A stretch of DNA of 9,813 bases from DATKMG01 sp035541995 (GTDB taxonomy: Bacteria; Acidobacteriota; Terriglobia; Versatilivoradales; Versatilivoraceae): NCBI GenBank assembly GCA_035541995.1, contig DATKMG010000073.1, positions 1 through 9,813 of the forward strand, in the 5' to 3' direction. This document shows, piece by piece, positions 1-7,003 of the stretch. Below the pieces are notes generated by a model. That model worked only from the letters and a program-made list of their open reading frames with translations, was not told the DNA's origin and made no database searches. A program made the position numbers and the translations under genes. Each line of letters starts with the position of its first letter. Position 1 is the first letter of the stretch.

Positions 1-1606
1 GCCGACCCACTGGAGGGTGACCGTAATAGACGTAGACTTTGTAGGTCCCCAGCATCGGATCGTCGGTTCGCCAAACTGCAGTTCTCGATCCGTTGCCCCC
101 CTCAGCCCAAAAACACCCCTGCTCATAATTACCACTACGAGGCTCTGTATCCGAATGCCAGCCCCCTCCAGTGATCATGAAACGGCTACCGATAGATGAG
201 TCGTCAACTATCGTAGTGGGGGAGGCTTGAGTGTAAATCCTCCAGCGCCTCAATTGTACCTCTTTGGGCGGTTCGTTCTGCTTCACCCATTCGTCCAAAT
301 GGGCCTGCAAGTCTTCCACCACCTGAGGATTTCCCTGGATGATGCTATGTTGCTCGCCGGGATCGCGATCCAGATCGAAGAGTAGTTCTTTGCCCGTCCA
401 GAGGTTGCGAATTAGCTTGTAATGAAGAGTCCGGACCGCACGCTGAGGGGGCACCAAATCTTGTTCCAGGTAGATATATTGGTTCAACGATTCTTTCTCC
501 CCTTGGATGAGCGGGACCAGAGTCTGACCTTGCGCGTCGGATATCAGGGGTAGGCCTGCCAGGTCCAGGACCGTCGGAGACGTGTCGATGTTCGAAGCCA
601 GCTCGTTAATTGTCCGTCCTTCCGGCACATGCGGGCCAGCCACAATCAAGGGGATGTGCACAGCCGTATCATAAAGCGACCGATGATCAAACGTCGGGAA
701 ATCTCCAGGATGAGAGTAAAGCAACTCGCCGTGGTCTGAAGTAAGTACAACCAACGTGTTCTCCTGTAAACCCAGCTTGCCCAGATGATCAAGAATTTGG
801 CCGACATAACGGTCTACAAAATGGATTTTGCCGTCGTAAAGCTCGTAAAGTCGCTCGATAGCTTTTTGGTCTCCCAGCATCGCCAAACGCTTGGCTGGTG
901 AATGGGCAACATCATACCCCGTGTCAAACAGATACGGATAAGCATCGGACTTGAAGATGTCGTCCTCAGGAGGAGGATTATACGGAGAATGGGGTTCCCA
1001 CAAGTGGACGTAGAGGAAAAAGGACTCTGATCTATGCTGTTCGAGCCAGGACAACACAAGTTTTGTAGTTTGTGGCGCCGTATAGAGCTTGTTACCCGCC
1101 AAGCGTTCCGTTACATTGACGTTTTGGGCACTTTTTTGACCCTCATAATATTCGTCAAAGCCTCGGCCCGTTAGCTCCTGCCCAGCGTAGCCGTTATTCA
1201 CGAAAGCGGTCGTGTAATAGCCGTGGTACTTGAACGTCGGCACTAACATGGGCGTGTCTTTGTCGATCAAGGGCACGACCGGCTGCCAGTCCAGTGTAAC
1301 ACCGTGTCGGGAAGGGAAAAGTGAAGTGTGAAGCGAAGCAAACGAAGGGGAAGTCCAGGGGGACACTGCAAAAAAATGTGAAAAACGAACTCCACGTTGC
1401 GCCAAGCGATCTATATTCGGGCTAGTCTCACGGGCATTCCCGTAACAATGTAAACGGTCCGCCCGAAGCTGATCCAAAACCAAAAGAACAACATTGATCT
1501 TCTTTGCGGGAGAAGTACTAACTGAAAGTGTTGCCAACACCAGGAAAAATGCTAGCGTGAAGAAACACATAAGGTTCACCCGGCGAAAACTTTTGACCAT
1601 TCTCAT
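1..1606 (-). CDS. Sulfatase-superfamily hydrolase with Thr at the nucleophile position and a C-terminal golvesin-like domain (3' end beyond window)
   Basis: The frame is open from ATG at 1606 to base 1 (535 codons) and has no stop in the window. Residues 1 to about 32 form a signal peptide (basic start, then a hydrophobic stretch), so the product is probably exported. The alkaline phosphatase/sulfatase fold follows: DQLRAD (45-50) with metal-binding Asp45, PWTSPSFASL (83-92) at the nucleophile site, FPSRHGV, LWEPHSPY, and TSDHGE with Asp291-His292 as metal ligands. In active sulfatases the nucleophile motif is C/S-x-P-S-R. Here it reads T-S-P-S-F, so a formylglycine cannot form at Thr85. Known relatives with Thr or Ser there include phosphodiesterase and phosphatase branches, so sulfatase activity is doubtful. 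From about residue 466 (IVDDSS) a second domain resembles the golvesin/xanthan-lyase-type beta domain (VWRTDD, GTYKVYVYY); its end is cut off. The start is supported by a GGGGG run at 1614-1618; ATG at 1600 is an alternative. The family is clear, the substrate unknown. Confidence 0.9.
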   Translation of the reverse strand, partial: MRMVKSFRRVNLMCFFTLAFFLVLATLSVSTSPAKKINVVLLVLDQLRADRLHCYGNARETSPNIDRLAQRGVRFSHFFAVSPWTSPSFASLHTSLFPSRHGVTLDWQPVVPLIDKDTPMLVPTFKYHGYYTTAFVNNGYAGQELTGRGFDEYYEGQKSAQNVNVTERLAGNKLYTAPQTTKLVLSWLEQHRSESFFLYVHLWEPHSPYNPPPEDDIFKSDAYPYLFDTGYDVAHSPAKRLAMLGDQKAIERLYELYDGKIHFVDRYVGQILDHLGKLGLQENTLVVLTSDHGELLYSHPGDFPTFDHRSLYDTAVHIPLIVAGPHVPEGRTINELASNIDTSPTVLDLAGLPLISDAQGQTLVPLIQGEKESLNQYIYLEQDLVPPQRAVRTLHYKLIRNLWTGKELLFDLDRDPGEQHSIIQGNPQVVEDLQAHLDEWVKQNEPPKEVQLRRWRIYTQASPTTIVDDSSIGSRFMITGGGWHSDTEPRSGNYEQGCFWAEGGNGSRTAVWRTDDPMLGTYKVYVYYGHPPVGR

Positions 1607-1906
1607 CCTTTTTCCCCCTAACCTGAGCGCACCGAAAATGACAAGGTCTCTGCCCTCAGGTGCCAACCGCACCAGCTTCGTCGCGCACGTGAGCCGTATG
1701 GAAATCACAGAATTTTGCTATCACCTGTCCGCTGTGCAGTTTTCATTCATCGCAAAACTAGCGGACGCAAGCCACCGCTCGTGTAGAGCTCAAGCCTCCC
1801 CAATCTTTTCTTTGTTCCAGTACCGCTGAACAGCAATTCAAAGGCGAGCCGCTTTACCGGCTTGACTGGACCTGCGACACGCGATTGCGGGGGGGGTGAC
1901 TCAAGC
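1607..1906. other. 300-bp intergenic gap: probable promoter/leader region of the sulfatase-family gene
   Basis: No reading frame here looks like a protein; the plus-strand frame 1494-1829 lies antisense over the sulfatase signal peptide and has no recognisable content. On the minus strand the gap holds the end of the upstream glycosidase transcript, including an 8-G homopolymer at 1889-1896. It also has a weak 5-bp hairpin (AGCCG/CGGCT, near 1849-1864) without a following T tract, and the inverted repeat described separately. No strong terminator or sigma-70 promoter could be assigned by eye. Confidence 0.5.
1621..1661 (-). promoter_or_regulatory. Inverted repeat / leader hairpin next to the sulfatase Shine-Dalgarno
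   Basis: The arms are ACCTGAGCGC (1621-1630) and GCCCTCAGGT (1652-1661). They are reverse complements at 9 of 10 positions and are separated by 21 nt. In the minus-strand transcript they would form a 10-bp stem with one G-G mismatch. Its 3' arm ends 2 nt before the G-rich Shine-Dalgarno at 1614-1618. It could be an operator with two half-sites or a leader hairpin that affects translation. The role is inferred. Confidence 0.4.
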
Positions 1907-3403
1907 CTAATCCCTTTCCAGTACCAGGACCCAATCGGCAGCCCCTTTACTGTTCAGGTCGGGTGTAACGAAATTGTGAGAGCCGGAGTTCGTTAACCGT
2001 TCAACGGTTTTGTGGCTCCCGTTGGTAGGATCGTACCAGTAAGCTCTTGAGGATCCAGTGCCACCGCCCATTCTGGACATATTAACGGTCAGCTGGAACT
2101 TCCTGCCGCTCCTGCCGGGATAGTAGCACAATCCCAGTGAGCCATCGCCGGTGAGCGCTGCGGACACATAAGTGTAATCTTCTTCCCCGGGTTTCCCCGA
2201 TTGACTCGTCAAGAATGTATGGGACCAATCCGGAACCAGATCATACCAACGCCGCCTTGTGAAGAAAGTCGTACAGTATTCAGCCTGTTCAAGTCCAGGA
2301 GTCTTCCCCAGCCACTTCATTGGATCGTCAATACAGTCAGGAGATCCGAGAATGCCGAACCCGGAACCACCGTTCAATACCGCAGCCCACACCTGTTCTC
2401 TCATCATTTGAGGAATTGTGGGGTTTGGCTTTGGATTGCCGTACCCACACGCTTCGTAGAAGGTCTCAAAAATACACGTCGGCATCACGGGGTCAACCAT
2501 GTTGTAGTGCGTCCAAGCAGCCCATTGCGGCGCATGATATTGATACCATCCGTTGAAATTCACCCAGTGATGACCCGCATCATAAAATCTGCGAGGACCG
2601 GTCGCATCGCTGCTCCAGTCCGGAGGACCGCCAATCCAGTCCGTAGTCATTAACCGGTGCGGCATATACTTCTGGAGACCACTGACAACGCTGTCAACCT
2701 GGGGCGCAACCAACCGGTCGTTTCCCAAAACGAAATTCACATGGGTATAGTTCTTGTAGCGGCTGCCCCAAAATTCTCCCCATTGACGCATTTCGTCGCT
2801 GGAGTGTTTTGAAGGATCGAAGGCTGAAGGATCGAAGCCGTTCGGTGAAGGATTATACGCGACACTAAACGGATCCAGAAACAGGTATATGCCATGATTG
2901 GCCGCCGATCGCACCATGGCGTCGACCGATGCGACATAGGCTGGATTCAGGTTCTGCGGGTTCCAACTCTCGCCGCCCAGTAACATCGAATTGCCCCGGC
3001 CATCTACGGGATTTGTTGCCGGCTTCGACCTTATGGTGCAGCCGCTAAAAGCATTAATGGCAACCCAGGCAAAATTGAAATGACGTTTCTGTCGGTCTGC
3101 GAAATAGGTATCCATCTGCTCAGGAGTGCTCGTATGAATGAGGTTTTGCGGACATACCCCGGCGACAAAGAAGGGTGTCCCGTTCTCATCCTCGATCAGA
3201 TGTTTGTTGCTCGTTCGAATTCGAAGCATCGGCAAACGAGGAACCGTCTCCTCTGCAGTGCTGCCTGCAGAGTGACTGAAGGTCCATCGACTGGGCCTAC
3301 CCATTAACGGCAATTGTTTTGGCAGCCAGTGAGTGGCCAAGAGATCGAATGCAATGACGGTGAATACAATGGTCCCTTGGAGAACGGAACGGTTCCTCCG
3401 CAT
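1907..3403 (-). CDS. Apiosidase-like glycoside hydrolase (DUF4038 / GH140-type barrel) with C-terminal PF12904-type beta domain
   Basis: The product has 498 residues. An N-terminal hydrophobic segment (about residues 10-24, TIVFTVIAF) should export or anchor it. The catalytic barrel begins near residue 62 with NKHLIEDENGTPFFVAGV, which matches the DUF4038 opening (a dG-PFF strand, then an x-RQKRHFNF helix). NFVLGNDR (223-230) places Asp229 where DUF4038/GH140 enzymes have their catalytic Asp (usually LGGDR). CIFETFYE (310-317) supplies Glu313 as the likely second catalytic residue. The last 85 or so residues (YYPGRSGRKF, YWYDPTNGS, ADWVLVLERD) match the beta-sandwich seen after DUF4038 domains. 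The expected role is exo-hydrolysis of a side-chain sugar in a plant-type or complex glycan; the exact substrate cannot be read. The start is ATG 3403, not the frame's first codon at 3463, because GGAGGA (3411-3416) sits 7 nt upstream. The stop is TAG at 1907-1909. Confidence 0.85.
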   Translation of the reverse strand: MRRNRSVLQGTIVFTVIAFDLLATHWLPKQLPLMGRPSRWTFSHSAGSTAEETVPRLPMLRIRTSNKHLIEDENGTPFFVAGVCPQNLIHTSTPEQMDTYFADRQKRHFNFAWVAINAFSGCTIRSKPATNPVDGRGNSMLLGGESWNPQNLNPAYVASVDAMVRSAANHGIYLFLDPFSVAYNPSPNGFDPSAFDPSKHSSDEMRQWGEFWGSRYKNYTHVNFVLGNDRLVAPQVDSVVSGLQKYMPHRLMTTDWIGGPPDWSSDATGPRRFYDAGHHWVNFNGWYQYHAPQWAAWTHYNMVDPVMPTCIFETFYEACGYGNPKPNPTIPQMMREQVWAAVLNGGSGFGILGSPDCIDDPMKWLGKTPGLEQAEYCTTFFTRRRWYDLVPDWSHTFLTSQSGKPGEEDYTYVSAALTGDGSLGLCYYPGRSGRKFQLTVNMSRMGGGTGSSRAYWYDPTNGSHKTVERLTNSGSHNFVTPDLNSKGAADWVLVLERD

Positions 3404-4190
3404 GGATATTTCCTCCAGTGTTGATCTCGTGCGTTTCAAGCAAGAACTGGCACCAACGAACATCCAAAACCATTAGAGACACGATAAGTGAGAGAGGCAC
3501 TTCACTGCCGGTGAATGAAATCGGATATTCATAGATAAACCAGTGAGCGCGGTGCCAGGAGTGCAAGAGTTCGTCGGTGAGCGTCTGCTGGTCCACACGA
3601 CTGCCATTGAGCGCTGCCTTCAGTTGCCACCATACCTCAGCCAGGATCTCGTCTTTGGTGCAGTCGCGTGCCTTCTTGCGCACGAATGTACCTTCTTTGT
3701 CCCATTCAGAGATGTCAACGGAGATCAGCCCGCCCACATCGCCGTTGCCGTAATGGCGCCGGAAGAGGCCTAGCGTCTCCTTCCAGAATTGTGGCTGCGA
3801 GATCGCCGTCAGTGCCCATGGCGAGTCTGGGAAAACCATGTGGCCGCGAACCAGCGGGACATCCTCGTAGAGGTAGATTTGAATCCCGACCATCCACGAG
3901 ACGAGATGATCGATGTTGGCCTGGCGGAGGCGTTCGCACTGGACGTCAAGCGCGGCAAGGTCCGCTGACATCAGCCTTTGAGCGGCTTCGATTGGCACCG
4001 CGAGGACGAAATGGTCACCGGGAAGGTCGCGGCGGCCCATGGTGCCAGTGCCGCAGACCGGCTGCGAGCGCGCCTTGCCTCCCCAGGCGGCAAGCGCCTC
4101 ATAGACGTGTACCTCCAGTCCGCGCTCAGCGAGCTCGTGGGCCACGGTCAACCCACCCACTCCACCCCCGATGACGATTACTTTTGCCAA
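3297..4190 (-). pseudogene. Remnant of an FAD-dependent amine-oxidase/phytoene-desaturase-like protein (HpnE-like) with internal deletion and lost C-terminus
   Basis: The frame opens with TTG at 4190, preceded by GGAGGAG (4194-4200). Residues 1-59 are a clear FAD-binding start: VIGGGVGGLTVAHEL (6-20), an acidic residue closing the second strand (Glu31), then GGKARSQPV and DLPG. Intact relatives continue through about 200 further residues. Here DLPGDH (55-60) runs straight into FVLAVPIEAAQRL, which belongs to a much later segment, so an in-frame deletion is inferred near 4011. Family-like sequence then continues (RKKARDCTKDEILAEV, DELLHSWH) to residue 213, near base 3552. After that the frame drifts into the glycosidase leader and ends at 3297 inside that gene. 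The C-terminal FAD-contacting segment is missing. At 297 residues it is far shorter than the usual 500-600. A working enzyme is unlikely. It sits 37 bp downstream of the stress-protein chimera and shares its higher GC. Confidence 0.75.
3411..3416 (-). promoter_or_regulatory. Shine-Dalgarno GGAGGA that sets the glycosidase start
   Basis: On the minus strand GGAGGA precedes ATG 3403 by 7 nt. The frame continues 20 codons upstream to 3463, but that segment has no comparable site and lies before the signal-peptide start (MRRNRS), so the shorter form is preferred. Confidence 0.75.
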
Positions 4191-4227
4191 ACTCTCCTCC
4201 TGGATGTAGGGCCTTTTCTGCCGTCGC

Positions 4228-4932
4228 TCAAGTCATCCGCCCCAGATGGTCTTCGCGGTGCAGGAGGTCCAAGACCAGAGCCAGCATGAACACCACACCG
4301 ACAAGCCCAAAGGCGATTGGTACCCAACTACCGACGTGCTCCGGGATCGCTGTGAGCGCGCTGGCTAGGACCGCGAAGCCTCCCATGAGCCCCAAGGCGA
4401 GCCGCTGGCCTGCGCGGCGCACAGTCCGCTCAAGAGATGCAGCACGGAAATTCACATCCAGCATCTGACCCGGACGCGCGCCAATCAGCCGCTCGATCGC
4501 CTCAAACACGCGCAACGCCCGGACCTTTAACTTCTGCGATTGTTCCTTGCGCCCCGCCATTCCGGCGTTGCCGACAACCAGGATGTCAACCTCGTCCTCT
4601 GCAGCCGCACGAACTAACGCCATCGCAGGATCATCATCGATGACAACCCTAGCGCGTCCGCGATCTCCGGCGATCGAGCGTGCATGCTGGATGAGATGGT
4701 CAGTCATCGCCGCAACCCGGACCCGGTCGGCCGCCCCGTGCTCCAAGTCGGCGTGATGTTCAGGATCAATCACCTGGACCGCGTGCAGATCGGCTCTGAA
4801 GCGATCGGCCAAATCTGCCGCCCACCGGACTGCCCGTTCGGCCGTCTCCGACCGGTCAGTCCCCACCATGACGCGACAGGGATTAGCCACCCCATTTATC
4901 AACTCTGTAACCCTCCCTGCAGCCGATTGCAC
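4228..4932 (-). CDS. In-frame chimera: universal stress protein front half joined to the C-terminal membrane tail of an ABC1/UbiB (AarF)-type protein
   Basis: The 234-residue frame has a start at GTG 4932. TTG 4902 is an alternative, with GGGAGGG at 4911-4917 placed 8 nt upstream. Residues 19-130 are a UspA fold: CRVMVGTDRSETAERAVRWA, then VVGNAGMAGRKE. That last motif is the first half of the ATP-binding loop (G-2x-G-9x-G-S/T). The usual continuation (LGNVPNRVSH-type) is absent. Instead, from residue 131 the sequence reads like the end of an AarF/UbiB-family protein: a helix with RVFEAIERLIGARPGQMLDV, then SLERTVRRAGQRLALGL, then two hydrophobic helices (about 178-197 and 202-224). No kinase catalytic motif is present. 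The simplest explanation is a deletion fusing two neighbouring genes, with the join near 4543. Whether it is expressed is unknown. It could be called a pseudogene, but the frame is intact. Confidence 0.7.
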   Translation of the reverse strand: MQSAAGRVTELINGVANPCRVMVGTDRSETAERAVRWAADLADRFRADLHAVQVIDPEHHADLEHGAADRVRVAAMTDHLIQHARSIAGDRGRARVVIDDDPAMALVRAAAEDEVDILVVGNAGMAGRKEQSQKLKVRALRVFEAIERLIGARPGQMLDVNFRAASLERTVRRAGQRLALGLMGGFAVLASALTAIPEHVGSWVPIAFGLVGVVFMLALVLDLLHREDHLGRMT

Positions 4933-5633
4933 GTCATCCTACCCCTCACATTAACCTCACTGAGGCCAGCTTGGAGGCAGACCCGACCTTTTCTCTGCTA
5001 CGAAGAAGAACAATAATCTATGTCGCAAATTGCATCAGAACATAGTTGGAGACCACCCTATTTCACGATGCTTGACCCTTTCAAGCTCACATCCCTTGAT
5101 GAGGTCTTCCTTCCAGATTCAGCTGCGTTTCCGCTACGCCAGTTGAAGCCGCCGCCATAGACTGCGATTCTTACGCAGTTTGGTGAGCGGGATCTTACCG
5201 GCACAGTCGATCGTGCTGTCAAGACGCATAGCAATTGCACCAAGGGAGACTTTCAGATAACTCGTCCAGGAGGTGCGAGAGGGCATCAGTGTTCACCAAT
5301 ACTGGTGTGGATCGATGGATAAGTCTACCTTTGAGGTGTTTGGAGTGTCAACTACTTATCGCCACTACTATAGTGATGGGTGTGGAACGCAGATTCTCTC
5401 GAAATCCCAATGACAGCGGTCTCACATACGCGAGTGAGATCCGGAGAAATTCCGTTTTGGGACGGTAGGCAGGATTGTTCGGATTAAAACGAGGGTGATT
5501 GGTTTGGGAAAAAACCTGAAGGGAGCCGGAACCCATGCTGCTGTGCAGAGCCCGCGAAATCACTTTCGTTTGCCCTTGAATGAATCCCCCGATGCGCCAA
5601 GGTCTTGTTTTATCAACTCCATCCTCTACCTTG
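4933..5633. other. About 700 bp without a convincing gene
   Basis: The only open frames here are short (61-116 codons), lack a ribosome binding site or recognisable family, and partly lie over the end of the oxidoreductase gene in another frame. The segment contains small inverted repeats: ACTGCG/CGCAGT at 5161-5179 with a 7-nt loop, CACCA/TGGTG at about 5293-5306, TCTCAC/GTGAGA at 5420-5439 with an 8-nt loop, and CGAAA/TTTCG at about 5556-5569. None is followed by a good T tract on the relevant strand. It may be degraded coding sequence, since it borders the decaying chimera and FAD-oxidoreductase genes, but no protein similarity was recognised in any frame. Confidence 0.5.
4955..4965 (-). 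repeat. 11-bp palindrome upstream of the stress-protein chimera
   Basis: CCTCA-C-TGAGG is a perfect palindrome around one central base, 22 bp upstream of the GTG start at 4932. It could be an operator half-site pair, or chance. No promoter elements could be placed with confidence around it. Confidence 0.25.
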
Positions 5634-6938
5634 TCATACGTCAGGGTACTTCCAGGGCGGGCGATATATTCTCGAAAGAAGTCGATTGGCTTCCTCATCC
5701 CCTGGAACCACTTCTCGCTCCCCGTCCCACTTGATTCCCCGGCCGAGCTTCTGGGACACCATTCCCAACAGGCACATGGCGGTGGAATAATGACCTTCCA
5801 GGATGTCAGAAACAGGCAATTGCCGAGTCTCGACGCAGGTCAGGAAATTGGCCATATGAGCTTTGATATTTTCGGCGTCCGGAGTGGTAAACTCAGAGTT
5901 GGCATGTTGTGAAGACAGGCCTTTCTCATTGGGATAGAAGGTCCACCCGTCCAGCCAGCCGATGTGCAAGATACCCTTGCTGCCGTAAAACAGGAGCCCC
6001 ACATTGCTTCTGGCCGATGGATCTTGATCGTATGTGCGGTGTTCCCAGACTGCCGTGAACTTTTCAAACTGAAAACTGACTATCTGCGTGTCTGGCGTAT
6101 CGAAGCTATTCTCTTGCACGAATATCCCACCGGAGGAAGAGACGGCCTTCGGGTATTTGACACCCATCGCCAGCCGCATCAGATCGAACCAATGGACTCC
6201 CCAGTCCCCTAGCTGGCCGTTACCATAATCCGCGTAATGACGCCAATTCCTATGGAAGCGCATCTGGTTAAAGGGGGGCATGGGAGCGGGACCGCACCAA
6301 AAGTTGTAGTCGAAACCCGCAGGTGGCTCTGAATCCTTGAGATTCCCACCGGGGATACTGTAATGCACGAATGCCCGGACCATCCCAATATCCCCCAGAT
6401 TCCCGGCCTTCAGGAACTCGATCGCCGTCCGATAGTGAACCCCGCTCCTGCGATGCGTGCCGATCTGCACGATGCGCCCATGCTTGCGGGCAGCGTTTAC
6501 GATGGCGCGGCCTTCTCTCAGGGTATGGGAAATCGGCTTTTCCAGGTAAATATCACAGCCGGCTTCGCAGGCAGCGATGGCCGTCAACGCATGCCAGTGG
6601 TCCGGAGGCGCGATCACCACAATATCCAGCTTCTCGCCTTGCAGCATCGCTCGGAAATCGCTGAACCCTTTGGGCGTCTGCCCCTGCATCTTTTCAACTT
6701 CCCGAATCGAAGATTGCAAATGGTTCTGGTCCACATCACAAAGTGCGACGACGGAGGCTTTACCGGAGGCCATGAGATACTGCAGGTCGACCATCCCCCA
6801 CCACCCACAGCCAATAAGCCCCACTCGATACTTGGGAGAGGCAATGATGGATTCCTTCTTCAATGCCGCCAGTGCCAGGCTGGAAGCCGCAGCGGATTTC
6901 AGGAATTTTCGACGTCCGCTTTTGTTGCGAATTTTCAT
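5634..6938 (-). CDS. Tat-exported Gfo/Idh/MocA-family NAD(P)-dependent oxidoreductase
   Basis: The product has 434 residues. It opens with a twin-arginine signal, GRRKFLKSAAASSLALAAL (8-26), so the folded protein with its cofactor is probably exported. A Rossmann domain follows: VGLIGCGWWG (39-48) binds the dinucleotide, CDVD (67-70) ends the second strand, and APPDHWHAL (110-118) and YLEKPISH (131-138) are family hallmarks. Lys134 in EKP is the usual catalytic lysine. GDWGVHWFD (244-252) lies in the C-terminal substrate domain with the usual His and Asp. Relatives oxidise or reduce hydroxyls on sugars, inositols and related compounds; the substrate here cannot be read. ATG 6938 is chosen because AAAGGGG (6947-6953) lies 8 nt upstream and the Tat motif starts right after. 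The open frame extends upstream to 7016, but that part is not signal-like. The gene stands alone, 223 bp downstream of the transporter fusion and 700 bp upstream of the next frame. Confidence 0.9.
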   Translation of the reverse strand: MKIRNKSGRRKFLKSAAASSLALAALKKESIIASPKYRVGLIGCGWWGMVDLQYLMASGKASVVALCDVDQNHLQSSIREVEKMQGQTPKGFSDFRAMLQGEKLDIVVIAPPDHWHALTAIAACEAGCDIYLEKPISHTLREGRAIVNAARKHGRIVQIGTHRRSGVHYRTAIEFLKAGNLGDIGMVRAFVHYSIPGGNLKDSEPPAGFDYNFWCGPAPMPPFNQMRFHRNWRHYADYGNGQLGDWGVHWFDLMRLAMGVKYPKAVSSSGGIFVQENSFDTPDTQIVSFQFEKFTAVWEHRTYDQDPSARSNVGLLFYGSKGILHIGWLDGWTFYPNEKGLSSQHANSEFTTPDAENIKAHMANFLTCVETRQLPVSDILEGHYSTAMCLLGMVSQKLGRGIKWDGEREVVPGDEEANRLLSRIYRPPWKYPDV

Positions 6939-6981
6939 GATATTTACCCCTTTGGGCGCTCCGAGCCAAAGCGCCGTCGCT

Positions 6982-7003
6982 GCGTGGGACCACCGCCCCA
7001 CGC
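6982..7003 (-). promoter_or_regulatory. 7-bp inverted repeat in the oxidoreductase leader
   Basis: GCGTGGG (6982-6988) and CCCACGC (6997-7003) are exact reverse complements with an 8-nt loop, 43 bp upstream of ATG 6938. Possible roles are a repressor operator or a leader hairpin. No T tract follows on the minus strand, so it is not a typical terminator of the upstream transporter gene. Confidence 0.4.

Noticed and set aside
1645..1666. A sigma-54 promoter suggested by TTGGCAC on the minus strand at 1660-1666
   Set aside because: The -24 half looks good, but the GC expected at -12 is one base out of register and the TTGC element is missing.
1889..1896. An 8-G run as a possible slippage or frameshift site
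   Set aside because: It lies after the glycosidase stop codon and outside any reading frame, so it cannot affect a product seen here.
3404..3463. A longer glycosidase start at 3463
   Set aside because: ATG 3403 has a strong GGAGGA 7 nt upstream and begins a signal-like segment. The extra 20 residues add nothing recognisable and overlap the tail of the FAD remnant.
3668..4174. A long plus-strand frame opposite the FAD remnant
   Set aside because: It is Arg/Pro-rich with no domain, as expected for an antisense shadow in GC-rich sequence.
5058..5243. A 61-codon minus-strand frame and a 30-codon plus-strand frame starting near 5068
   Set aside because: There is no ribosome site, no recognisable motif and no supporting context.
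5556..5569. CGAAA/TTTCG hairpin as the terminator of the oxidoreductase gene
   Set aside because: The stem is only 5 bp and AT-rich at its centre, and the downstream minus-strand sequence is GC-rich rather than a T tract.
5348..5698. A 116-codon minus-strand frame downstream of the oxidoreductase
   Set aside because: Its first part is the end of the oxidoreductase read in another frame. The rest shows no family motif and no ribosome binding site.
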